From an uncultured Thermomicrobiales bacterium (GTDB taxonomy: Bacteria; Chloroflexota; Chloroflexia; Thermomicrobiales; Thermomicrobiaceae): a stretch of 6,308 nucleotides of DNA. Shown one piece after another: positions 1 to 5,990 of the stretch. The stretch is from the NCBI GenBank assembly GCA_937891245.1, contig CALAGB010000234.1, positions 1-6,308 on the forward strand, written 5' to 3'. The notes beneath the pieces were generated by a model, which worked only from the letters and a program-made list of their open reading frames with translations, ran no database searches and was not told the origin of the DNA. The number at the start of each line of letters is the position of its first letter. Within the stretch, counting starts at the first letter, position 1. A program made the position numbers and the translations under genes.

Positions 1-150
1 CGACGGAGCGGGCAGGTGCTGCGACGCGCAGGCGCCCGCGAGCGCCCCAACCAATGCGAGCGCACAGGCGACGACACCCGCTTGCTGCGCCCTTGATCGT
101 GCCCAACCGCGTTCCCGTGGCGATGTCTCTCCCGGCTTCCGTCTATCCAT
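1..150 (-). CDS. Putative lipoprotein, N-terminal fragment (runs off left edge)
   Basis: The minus strand reads open from an ATG at 150-148 to base 1, giving the first 50 residues of a protein cut by the window edge. Residues 1-24 are polar and Arg-rich. Residues 25-40 form a hydrophobic stretch (GVVACALALVGALAGA), followed by Cys41 and then ASQ. This is a lipoprotein signal peptide with lipobox A-G-A-C, so cleavage before Cys41, lipidation and display on the outer face of the membrane are inferred. The start is well fixed: an in-frame TGA lies at 162-160, only three codons upstream, and no other ATG, GTG or TTG precedes the signal core. No good Shine-Dalgarno is visible, and the n-region is longer than usual. 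The mature domain lies outside the window, so the function is unknown; solute-binding proteins and enzymes are equally possible. It is transcribed divergently from the polysaccharide exporter. Confidence 0.6.
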   Translation of the reverse strand, partial: MDRRKPGETSPRERGWARSRAQQAGVVACALALVGALAGACASQHLPAPS

Positions 151-237
151 CCCATCGCATCAATCTATCGTCATTTGAACGATCGGACCCATTCCGTAGC
201 GTCGGAGCAGCCGAGCGGATGGTTATGAGAATTTGAT
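151..237. promoter_or_regulatory. Divergent intergenic region between lipoprotein and exporter genes
   Basis: These 87 bases separate two divergent starts and must hold the promoters for both if each is transcribed from its own promoter. A TTGAAC at 175-180 resembles a -35 box on the plus strand, but the best -10 partner (TAGCGT, 197-202) is poor. On the minus strand AATCTA at 161-166 reads as TAGATT, a possible -10, without a recognisable -35. No strong operator-like palindrome was seen. The role is inferred from gene orientation rather than from a clear motif. Confidence 0.35.
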
Positions 238-1101
238 GTGAACCGCCCTAGCTTGCATCGGACTATTCCTCTGCTCCATACTCCCCTGATGGGCGCAACC
301 GGCCCGAGAGAGGACAGAAGGTTGGCCAGCCAGGCGCTTGAAGCCATTCGCTACCGCGCGCTCATCCGCAATCTCGTAACGAAAGACCTGAAGGTGCGGT
401 ACAAGAATTCCGCCCTCGGGTTCCTCTGGTCGTTGTTGAATCCGCTCTTGATGATGGTCGTCTTCACCTTCGTCTTCACTCAGATCCTCAACCAGAACAT
501 CCCGAAATTTCCGGTCTTCGTCCTGGTCGCCCTGCTTCCCTGGAACTGGGCTGCCGCGTCAATCACACTCGGTTGCTCGGCTCTGATCGACAATCGCTCG
601 CTCATCACGAAAGTTTATTTCCCGCGAGTGTTGCTGCCGATCTCGATCGTCTGCTCGACGATGGTGAATTTCCTCCTGTCGCTGCCGGCGTTGTTCTTGA
701 TTATGGTCGTGTTCCACGTCGGTTTCACACCCTGGGTCTTATACATCCCGGTCATCGTCCTCGTCCAGGCGATCTTCTTAACGGCGTTGGTCATGTTCCT
801 GGCGCCCTTGAACGTCTATTTTCGCGATACGCTGGTGCTGGTCGAGGTCGGGCTGACCGCCTGGTTCTTCATGACACCGGTCTTTTATCCGATCGAGGCG
901 GTCGCACCCAACCTGACCGCCTGGATGTATCGCATCAATCCGATGGCGGCGATCGTGGCGGAATACCGCACGATCCTCTACCACGGCGGCGTGCCTGATC
1001 CACTCTTCATGGCACGGACCGGAGCGACCGCGGTTGTCATGCTGGTGCTCAGCTATTTCTTCTTCAACCGGCTCAACCGCAATATCGGAGAGCAGTTGTA
1101 G
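238..1101 (+). CDS. wzm: ABC-2 type polysaccharide/O-antigen export permease (Wzm-like)
   Basis: This 287-residue inner-membrane protein is the permease half of an ABC exporter that moves a lipid-linked polysaccharide from the cytoplasm to the outer face of the membrane. Family features are clear. An amphipathic segment leads into the first membrane helix (DLKVRYKNSALGFLWSLLNP, residues 50-69). A loop reads LITKVYFPRVLLP (122-134). LNVYFRDT lies at 191-198, FFMTPVFYPIE at 210-220 and NPMAAIVAEYR at 234-244. About six hydrophobic helices fall near 68-84, 92-112, 135-160, 165-190, 200-218 and 262-278, as expected for ABC2_membrane (PF01061) exporters. The length is slightly above the usual 260-275 because of about 30 extra N-terminal residues. 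The GTG at 238 has only a weak GAGA upstream. An in-frame ATG at 289 (Met18) is an alternative with no better ribosome site. The stop overlaps the start of the ATPase gene, so the two are co-translated partners. The exported glycan cannot be named. Confidence 0.9.
   Translation: MNRPSLHRTIPLLHTPLMGATGPREDRRLASQALEAIRYRALIRNLVTKDLKVRYKNSALGFLWSLLNPLLMMVVFTFVFTQILNQNIPKFPVFVLVALLPWNWAAASITLGCSALIDNRSLITKVYFPRVLLPISIVCSTMVNFLLSLPALFLIMVVFHVGFTPWVLYIPVIVLVQAIFLTALVMFLAPLNVYFRDTLVLVEVGLTAWFFMTPVFYPIEAVAPNLTAWMYRINPMAAIVAEYRTILYHGGVPDPLFMARTGATAVVMLVLSYFFFNRLNRNIGEQL
1087..1092 (+). promoter_or_regulatory. Ribosome binding site for the exporter ATPase
   Basis: GGAGAG lies inside the last codons of the permease gene, eight bases before the GTG at 1101. 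It supports that GTG, which overlaps the permease stop as TAGTG. No other in-frame ATG or GTG occurs before the conserved ATPase fold begins, so this site and start go together. Confidence 0.6.
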
Positions 1102-2387
1102 TGAACCGGCATGGGCATGGGTCTGGGCATGGCGATCGATCGGCCCATACCAGCGACACCGCCATCGAATTTCGTAACGTCTCACGACGCTTCACGTTGC
1201 GCCACGAACAGCGCTCGTCGTTTCAGGATTGGTTCATCGGCCTGCTCCGACCGCGTGGGACTGCGGAGGAGTTCTGGGCATTACGCGACATAACGTTCTC
1301 CGTAAGGCGGGGCGAAGCGATCGGCATTCTCGGACGTAACGGCGCCGGCAAGAGCACCTTGCTCAAACTGATGACGCGCGTGCTTGAGCCGACAAGCGGC
1401 GAGATCCTCACGCACGGTCAGATTCATGCCATGCTGGAACTCGGTGCCGGATTCCACCCGGAACTGTCAGGACGCGACAACGTCTTCCTCAACGGCAGTC
1501 TCTATGGCTTCAGTCGCAGGCAGATGGACGAGCGCTTCGATGAGATCGTCGCCTTCGCCGGGCTGGAGCGCTTCATCAACACGCCGGTCAAGCACTTTTC
1601 GTCGGGCATGTTCATGCGCCTCGGCTTCGCCATCGCGGTGCATATGGACCCCGAAATCCTCGTCATCGACGAGGTCCTGGCGGTCGGCGACTCCGCCTTT
1701 CAGCGCAAGGGCTATGAAGCGCTGCAGCGACTGAAAGCGGGCGGCACGACGATCGTCTTTGTTTCACATAATGCTGAGCAAGTGCGCTCGTTCTGCGAAC
1801 GCTCGGTGCTGCTGGTCAACGGCAAGATGCTCGACATCGGCCCGACCGACGAAGTCGTCGATCACTACAATCGGATGCTGCAGGAAGAGGTGGTCGACGC
1901 CTCGATCCTGCGCGTGCGCGCCATCGACGACGACGCGACCGTGATCGACCGGCTCGAGAGCGGTCGCGACCTCGGCATCGAGGTGCTGCTCCGGTTGCCG
2001 GGCGAGCAGCACACCTCAGCGCTCTTTGTGGCGCTCGATCTCTACGACCGGCAAGGGTTGCACCTCTTCGGACGCACCAGCGAGCTGCCCGACACGTTGC
2101 CGCAGATCGAGGGGGCCGGCCCTGACACGCGCCGCATCCGGGCCAACCTGCATGGACTACCGCTCGCCGAAGGCGCCGTCACCGTCGCCGTCACGCTGCA
2201 ACGCTCGGCCGGGGCCGGCGTCGACACGGTCGATCGACAGGAGACGACGGTCGAGATCGATCCGGTTGGTATGGCTGGCAACCGCGGCTTGCTCCGCCTC
2301 GACAACCGTTGGGACTGGGAAGCAGCGCCCGCCCTCGAACGCGATCCCTCCACCGCCGTACACCTCAGCCGCTGGACGAGCCGGTAA
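1101..2387 (+). CDS. wzt: ABC transporter ATPase for polysaccharide export with Wzt-type C-terminal domain
   Basis: This 428-residue cytoplasmic ATPase powers the permease encoded just upstream. The nucleotide-binding domain spans about residues 20-260. It has Walker A GRNGAGKST (78-86), the family-typical MLELGAGFHPELSGRDN (111-127), a variant ABC signature FSSGM (166-170), Walker B ILVIDE (186-191) with the following VLAVGD, and the switch His in FVSHN (His223). FSSGM in place of LSGGQ, together with the MLELGAGF block, is characteristic of O-antigen/teichoic-acid exporters. Residues from about 265 to the end form an extra domain of some 160 residues. By position and size it matches the Wzt C-terminal domain, which in characterised systems binds the modified non-reducing end of the glycan and so sets export specificity; that role here is inferred. 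The N-terminus is an unusual His/Gly-rich stretch (MNRHGHGSGHGDRSAH). The start overlaps the permease stop by one base, so the genes form one operon. The downstream neighbour is convergent. Confidence 0.92.
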   Translation: MNRHGHGSGHGDRSAHTSDTAIEFRNVSRRFTLRHEQRSSFQDWFIGLLRPRGTAEEFWALRDITFSVRRGEAIGILGRNGAGKSTLLKLMTRVLEPTSGEILTHGQIHAMLELGAGFHPELSGRDNVFLNGSLYGFSRRQMDERFDEIVAFAGLERFINTPVKHFSSGMFMRLGFAIAVHMDPEILVIDEVLAVGDSAFQRKGYEALQRLKAGGTTIVFVSHNAEQVRSFCERSVLLVNGKMLDIGPTDEVVDHYNRMLQEEVVDASILRVRAIDDDATVIDRLESGRDLGIEVLLRLPGEQHTSALFVALDLYDRQGLHLFGRTSELPDTLPQIEGAGPDTRRIRANLHGLPLAEGAVTVAVTLQRSAGAGVDTVDRQETTVEIDPVGMAGNRGLLRLDNRWDWEAAPALERDPSTAVHLSRWTSR

Positions 2388-2439
2388 GGCAAACGCGGTC
2401 TTGAACTCCGATCGATGTCAGTTCTCTACCGGTCGGCCA
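2388..2439. other. Convergent intergenic gap with a weak stem-loop
   Basis: These 52 bases separate the stops of the exporter ATPase and the convergent YfhO-like gene. CCGATCG (2408-2414) can pair with CGGTCGG (2430-2436), including one G-U pair, across a 15-base loop. No run of T follows on either strand. A weak bidirectional terminator is possible from the position, but the sequence does not make a convincing one. Confidence 0.25.
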
Positions 2440-4845
2440 TCAACGCACCCGCAAACCTGACCGCCGCAACAGAAAGTCCAGGGGCACCAGCGCGATAATC
2501 ACGACAAGCGAAGCCACCGAAAGAATCGCACCCGCCCGCAGGCCCGGTAGGTGATAGGCATAGTCAATCTCGTGGGTTCCAGCCGGAACCCAGACCGCAC
2601 GTAACGCAACATCTGCGCGATAGAGGTGCGCTCGCTTCCCATCGACCCGCACCTCCCAACCAGGCGCATAGCTGTCCGCGAGCACAACATAGCCAGGCGC
2701 CGCCAGCGACGCGCGAATCGAAACCCTGGTGTTCTCGTAGCGGACGATCTGTGTCGTTGCCGGCGTGGTGGGGCTCTTTGCTGTCGTCTCGGTTGGAGGC
2801 GTACTCAATACGACCGTGTCGCCCAGTGAGGTAGCGTTCGCCTGGAGATAGGCGATCGCCTGGTCGTCCGGTTCGTAAACCGCCTTCTGAGCAACCCAAA
2901 CGCGTGGGAACGCCGATGGATCTTCATAGACGCGGATTGGACCGTCAGAGATCAGCTGAAATCGCTGCGTGTCGCTTCCCGGATAGAGTTCGTCAAGTGG
3001 CTTGCCCACCAGAAGATAGCGAATGTTGAGCAGGTCAAATAGCGGCGATCCGGGATCCGCATTGGCCGCGTTCAGCAGATCGCAGTAATGCTTCGGGCAG
3101 AGCACGACATAACCTGAAGCACTCTCGATACCCCAAACGAGCGGCCCATTGGCCCAAACAGAGGGGATTTGCGGCCCCGGGAACATGCGGTAACGGCCGG
3201 GAAGCGCTTCCTTTTGTGCCATGAGCAGTGTTTGGACCACGGGACCGCTGGCGCCGCTCGCCCAATCGGCCCCGATATACGTATTCGGTGGACTCGCACT
3301 GTTCTGATAGACAACACCGGCAAATGCGGAGCCGAGATCGATCGCGGTAATCAGGAGGAGCAATGCGAGGGCGCCTCGCAAGGTCATCCGACCGGCCAGG
3401 TGGAGACGCACGACCAGGAATGCCGCCAGTATGACGATCCCGGCCATGACGAGTCCGTTGAGCACTGTCGTCAACGGCGGCTGCGCCGTCTGACCGACCG
3501 ATGCGGCGAGCGCCAGTGCGACCAAAATGATTGCGGCGACGTCGACGATTAAAGTCCAACGCAACCAAGCGGCGAGCGTTCGAGCGCTTCTACGTGCATG
3601 CAGCGGTTCCCGGAGCGCTTTCACCCCGAATGCGGCCAGCAGGACGACGGCGAACTGCACGAGCGCGATCGCGTCGCCCGGGCGCCGTACGCGGTCGAAA
3701 CCGGGGAGCAGATCAAATGCGAGATGATGGAGCCAGGCGTTCGAGCCGAAGGCGAAGACCAGCGAAATAATGGCGCCTGCCACGAGCCAGGCCGTCATCC
3801 GACGGTCGTCAGAGCGTCTTGCGCGCGACACTCCCAGGACTGCCAGGAAAAGTGGGATGAGGCCAAGATACAGATTCGTTTCGGATACATCACCGCTTGC
3901 CCAATACGCCGCCGGGCCGCGATAGCTAAAGAAGTTCGGAACGAAGGCCGTTACCAACCATTGCGGCAGATACGAGGCTGCGGACGCGGCCTCGTACGCG
4001 AATCCAGCGCGCTCGGTCTGGCCACTAAACGCGTACGACGGCAGCAACTGCACCATCGCCAGGCCAGTCCCAAGCAACAAGATCAGGAAGCCGCAGAGCG
4101 CGGTTCGTACGGCGGAACGGCGATCGAGCGACCAGCGATTCCACACCAAGACGACCGTGATGCCGACGACGAGATAGCCGGTCCCGAGAATGGTCAGCGC
4201 GTGGCCCGCGAGCGCAAGCATCCCGAAGGCCAACGCGCCGATCGACACCCAGAGAAGGCTGCGCTGCCGGACGGCTTTCGAATAGGCAAGGAGGACCCAG
4301 GGCAACCAGCTCAAACTCGAGATCGGACTCAGCTGAGTCATGTGCCACACAAAGAAGGCGCCGAAGCCCCAGGCTAATCCTGCGAGTACGCCCCCTGCTC
4401 GCGTGCCGGTGAGATGCCGTGCCAGGAAGTACATCCCAAACGCCGCCCACAGGAGATGCAGCGTCGACTGCCCTTCGAGCGCCAGGTATGGCAAGAGATC
4501 GCGCGGTATGAGCAGATGCATCAAGAAGTTCGGGGGATAGAAGAGCGCGGAGAGTGGGTCGGCGATAATCGGATATCCACCCACGACACTCGGCGACCAC
4601 CAGGGGGCCTCACCGGAGCGCAACGCATGGTGAATGAACTGCTGAAACATGTAGTGCTGGTCGATCAGATCATACGGGATGAAGTGGTCGCGGCGTACGA
4701 GGATCGCCCAGAAAAAGAGGACCCAGAAGGCAGATAGGAGCAGCAGATCGACCACGGTCGGAAGAGCGCCGCGCACGACCTCGCGAAGCTGGCACCGAAT
4801 CGCTGGCCGGTCGCCCTGCTGCTCCGGGTCGCGCTCATCGTGCAT
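2440..4845 (-). CDS. YfhO-family multi-pass membrane protein, probable GT-C glycosyltransferase
   Basis: This 801-residue integral membrane protein matches the YfhO family (PF09586). YfhO-type proteins have a GT-C-like architecture and are linked to sugar transfer from lipid carriers onto surface glycans. After a 30-residue cytoplasmic tail and the first helix (about 32-50), an outward loop carries YDLIDQHYMFQQF (58-70), then GEAPWWSPSVVGGYPIIADP (78-97). This loop holds the Asp residues expected at the active site. Many helices follow to about residue 510. GFDRVRRPGD (382-391) is a conserved inter-helix motif. The outer region contains LLNIRYLLV (605-613), EDPSAFPRVWVA (641-652) and the YfhO hallmark LADSYAPGWEVRVDGK (722-737). 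A last helix (about 770-793) ends in basic residues. A Thr/Pro-rich linker (681-699) interrupts the outer domain. The ATG is secure: an in-frame TGA lies at 4863-4861. The ribosome site is weak (GAGAAGAG). Substrate and acceptor are unknown; involvement with the adjacent exporter's glycan is inferred from proximity only. Confidence 0.85.
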   Translation of the reverse strand: MHDERDPEQQGDRPAIRCQLREVVRGALPTVVDLLLLSAFWVLFFWAILVRRDHFIPYDLIDQHYMFQQFIHHALRSGEAPWWSPSVVGGYPIIADPLSALFYPPNFLMHLLIPRDLLPYLALEGQSTLHLLWAAFGMYFLARHLTGTRAGGVLAGLAWGFGAFFVWHMTQLSPISSLSWLPWVLLAYSKAVRQRSLLWVSIGALAFGMLALAGHALTILGTGYLVVGITVVLVWNRWSLDRRSAVRTALCGFLILLLGTGLAMVQLLPSYAFSGQTERAGFAYEAASAASYLPQWLVTAFVPNFFSYRGPAAYWASGDVSETNLYLGLIPLFLAVLGVSRARRSDDRRMTAWLVAGAIISLVFAFGSNAWLHHLAFDLLPGFDRVRRPGDAIALVQFAVVLLAAFGVKALREPLHARRSARTLAAWLRWTLIVDVAAIILVALALAASVGQTAQPPLTTVLNGLVMAGIVILAAFLVVRLHLAGRMTLRGALALLLLITAIDLGSAFAGVVYQNSASPPNTYIGADWASGASGPVVQTLLMAQKEALPGRYRMFPGPQIPSVWANGPLVWGIESASGYVVLCPKHYCDLLNAANADPGSPLFDLLNIRYLLVGKPLDELYPGSDTQRFQLISDGPIRVYEDPSAFPRVWVAQKAVYEPDDQAIAYLQANATSLGDTVVLSTPPTETTAKSPTTPATTQIVRYENTRVSIRASLAAPGYVVLADSYAPGWEVRVDGKRAHLYRADVALRAVWVPAGTHEIDYAYHLPGLRAGAILSVASLVVIIALVPLDFLLRRSGLRVR

Positions 4846-5070
4846 ATCCGCTCGCTCTTCTCATCGAGCCATCCGCTCTCGACGACGACCTGTGGCTGCG
4901 CACACGCGATTGTCAGCATCGCACGACCAGCGGCTTAGGGGAACGTTAGACGATCTCACTCATCACGACGAATTCGTACGTTCGACGGTTACGACTCAAA
5001 TCGTCCCAGTGATAACCGCGCCCCGCCGCTACTGGTACCGTACGAACCCCGACTGGCCGGATTGTCATTC

Positions 5071-5085
5071 CGCTGGATGCCAGCG
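5071..5085. repeat. Perfect GC-rich inverted repeat (6-bp stem, 3-base loop)
   Basis: CGCTGG and CCAGCG flank the triplet ATG, making a perfect tight hairpin. No T-run follows on either strand and no gene ends nearby, so a terminator is unlikely. It could be a protein-binding site or a chance palindrome; the pairing does not extend beyond six base pairs. Confidence 0.35.
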
Positions 5086-5244
5086 AGTCACCAGCAGACA
5101 CCCGAAGTACTTGGCGCTCTGGGATCTCCGTCAATGGGCGAACCGGACGGAGTAGGGGAGGAATCGCGGTCGTTGGAGCGACGACGGTACCTTGTCACCG
5201 GCCGGATGATCGGGTGCCCATGTGTCCGAGAGTCGATGACGGGG

Positions 5245-5258
5245 GAGATGATCACCTC
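5245..5258. promoter_or_regulatory. Imperfect palindrome, possible operator
   Basis: GAG-A-TGATCA-C-CTC is a 14-base near-palindrome with one mismatched pair around a perfect TGATCA centre. TGAC (5237-5240) and GTCA (5262-5265) flank it in inverted orientation, offset by one base. It lies about 280 bases upstream of the receiver gene and 400 upstream of the YfhO-like gene. Binding by a dimeric regulator is possible but rests on symmetry alone. Confidence 0.2.
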
Positions 5259-5529
5259 TGAGTCACGGTGTGCGGCCGATTGCGTAGCCCCGTTGTCTTA
5301 AAACAGTCGGACGTTCGCCTATGCTCGACCGTACGCGGGTATCGACGCGTCGGGCCGAATCGCGCGCCATGCGAGACCTTTGTCCAGTTCATATTGACTC
5401 GCCGTCAAACAAGTCGCGACGAGGCACGACGTTCTTCGGTTGAAATGGGGGTGAAACGTCCCGAGAGACCCCGGACTGATTTCTCGTACCGGGCCGTCTG
5501 TGACTGACAGTACACTGAGGAGCAGGTTC

Positions 5530-5535
5530 GGAGAG
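5530..5535 (+). promoter_or_regulatory. Ribosome binding site for the receiver-domain protein
   Basis: GGAGAG sits four bases before the ATG at 5540 and is the best Shine-Dalgarno-like match in this part of the window. It favours this start over the in-frame ATG at 5588, which has only GAG immediately next to it, although the receiver fold itself begins after the second Met. Confidence 0.6.
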
Positions 5536-5539
5536 AACC

Positions 5540-5983
5540 ATGGGGGTACGGACCACTCCATACGGAGATGCGCGGAAGAGCGGCGAGATGACGGTTGCGC
5601 GAGTCCTGGTAGTCGACGACGATATGACATTCGTTCGCCGGGTGACGGTGTCGCTTGGATCGTTGGCCGAGGTCGAGAATTTGTCGACTGGCGACGATCT
5701 GCTCGGCTTCGTCCAGCTCTGGCGGCCGGAAGTCATCGTCTTGAACCTGCTGCTCGACGACCGCGATGGCTTCCAGCTGCTGGACGAACTCCTCAGCATC
5801 AAACTCTCGCCTGCGCCATACGTGCTCTGCAGCACGTCCGGCCCGGCCGCAATGACGCGTGTCTGCCCCTGTGACAAATGGCCGGTCGGCACGATTTCAC
5901 GCGGCACCAAACTGCATCAGATCCGTGAGACGGTTCAAGCCGTTCTCGAATCACGGAGCGAGCTTCTGGCAGCCGTTTCCTAA
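5540..5983 (+). CDS. Stand-alone degenerate response-regulator receiver domain (pseudo-receiver)
   Basis: This 147-residue protein is a single CheY-like receiver domain with no output domain. The first strand and acidic pair are intact (RVLVVDDD, residues 21-28, with Asp26/Asp27 binding metal in normal receivers). The third strand reads EVIVLNLLLDDRDGFQLLDEL (64-84, with Asn69). Aligned to the usual LLDLxLPDxDGxELL, Asn69 replaces the phospho-acceptor Asp. The fourth strand PYVLCSTS (93-100) keeps a Ser/Thr at the switch position (Ser98 or Thr99). The conserved Lys after the fifth strand appears to be Arg121. The protein is therefore unlikely to be switched by ordinary Asp phosphorylation and probably acts through protein contacts or another signal; its partner is unknown. 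Three Cys (97, 109, 111, the last two as CPC) stand out in a small cytoplasmic protein. The start at 5540 has a good GGAGAG; Met17 at 5588 would give a 131-residue form with little lost. No kinase gene is adjacent. Confidence 0.75.
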   Translation: MGVRTTPYGDARKSGEMTVARVLVVDDDMTFVRRVTVSLGSLAEVENLSTGDDLLGFVQLWRPEVIVLNLLLDDRDGFQLLDELLSIKLSPAPYVLCSTSGPAAMTRVCPCDKWPVGTISRGTKLHQIRETVQAVLESRSELLAAVS

Positions 5984-5990
5984 GCCATCA

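Larger units (their letters stand above)
4846..5539. other. Long gene-poor intergenic region between divergent genes
   Basis: These 694 bases separate the divergent YfhO-like and receiver genes. Several open frames of 60-160 codons cross the region, but their translations are Arg/Ser-rich or low in hydrophobic structure, lack a ribosome site and show no recognisable family. The best of them (minus strand, 5134-4946, 62 codons from TTG) is described as a finding. Two small inverted repeats are listed separately. Promoters for both flanking genes should lie here. TACACT at 5511-5516, about 23 bases before the receiver ATG, is the best -10 candidate but has no matching -35. A TTGACT at 5394-5399 has no -10 partner at normal spacing. 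No RNA gene, insertion sequence or array was recognised. Confidence 0.5.

Noticed and set aside
54..236. 60-codon open frame on the plus strand before the permease gene
   Set aside because: It overlaps the lipoprotein start on the opposite strand, is Arg/Pro-rich with no domain, and has no ribosome site.
2408..2436. Stem-loop between the convergent ATPase and YfhO-like genes as a Rho-independent terminator
   Set aside because: The stem includes a wobble pair, the loop is 15 bases, and no T-run follows on either strand.
3598..4377. 259-codon open frame on the plus strand inside the YfhO-like gene
   Set aside because: Its product is full of Arg, Glu and Gln with no hydrophobic core, as expected from the antisense of a GC-rich membrane-protein gene; the minus-strand frame has clear family motifs.
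4679..5155. 158-codon plus-strand frame spanning the YfhO-like gene start and the gap
   Set aside because: Arg/Ser-rich translation, no motif, no ribosome site, and it overlaps the well-supported 5' end of the YfhO-like gene.
5394..5416. TTGACT as a -35 box for the receiver gene
   Set aside because: No -10-like hexamer occurs at 16-18 bases spacing, and it lies about 145 bases from the start codon.
5389..5910. 173-codon minus-strand frame opposite the receiver gene
   Set aside because: Ser/Arg/Thr-rich antisense shadow; the plus-strand frame has a strong ribosome site and receiver motifs.
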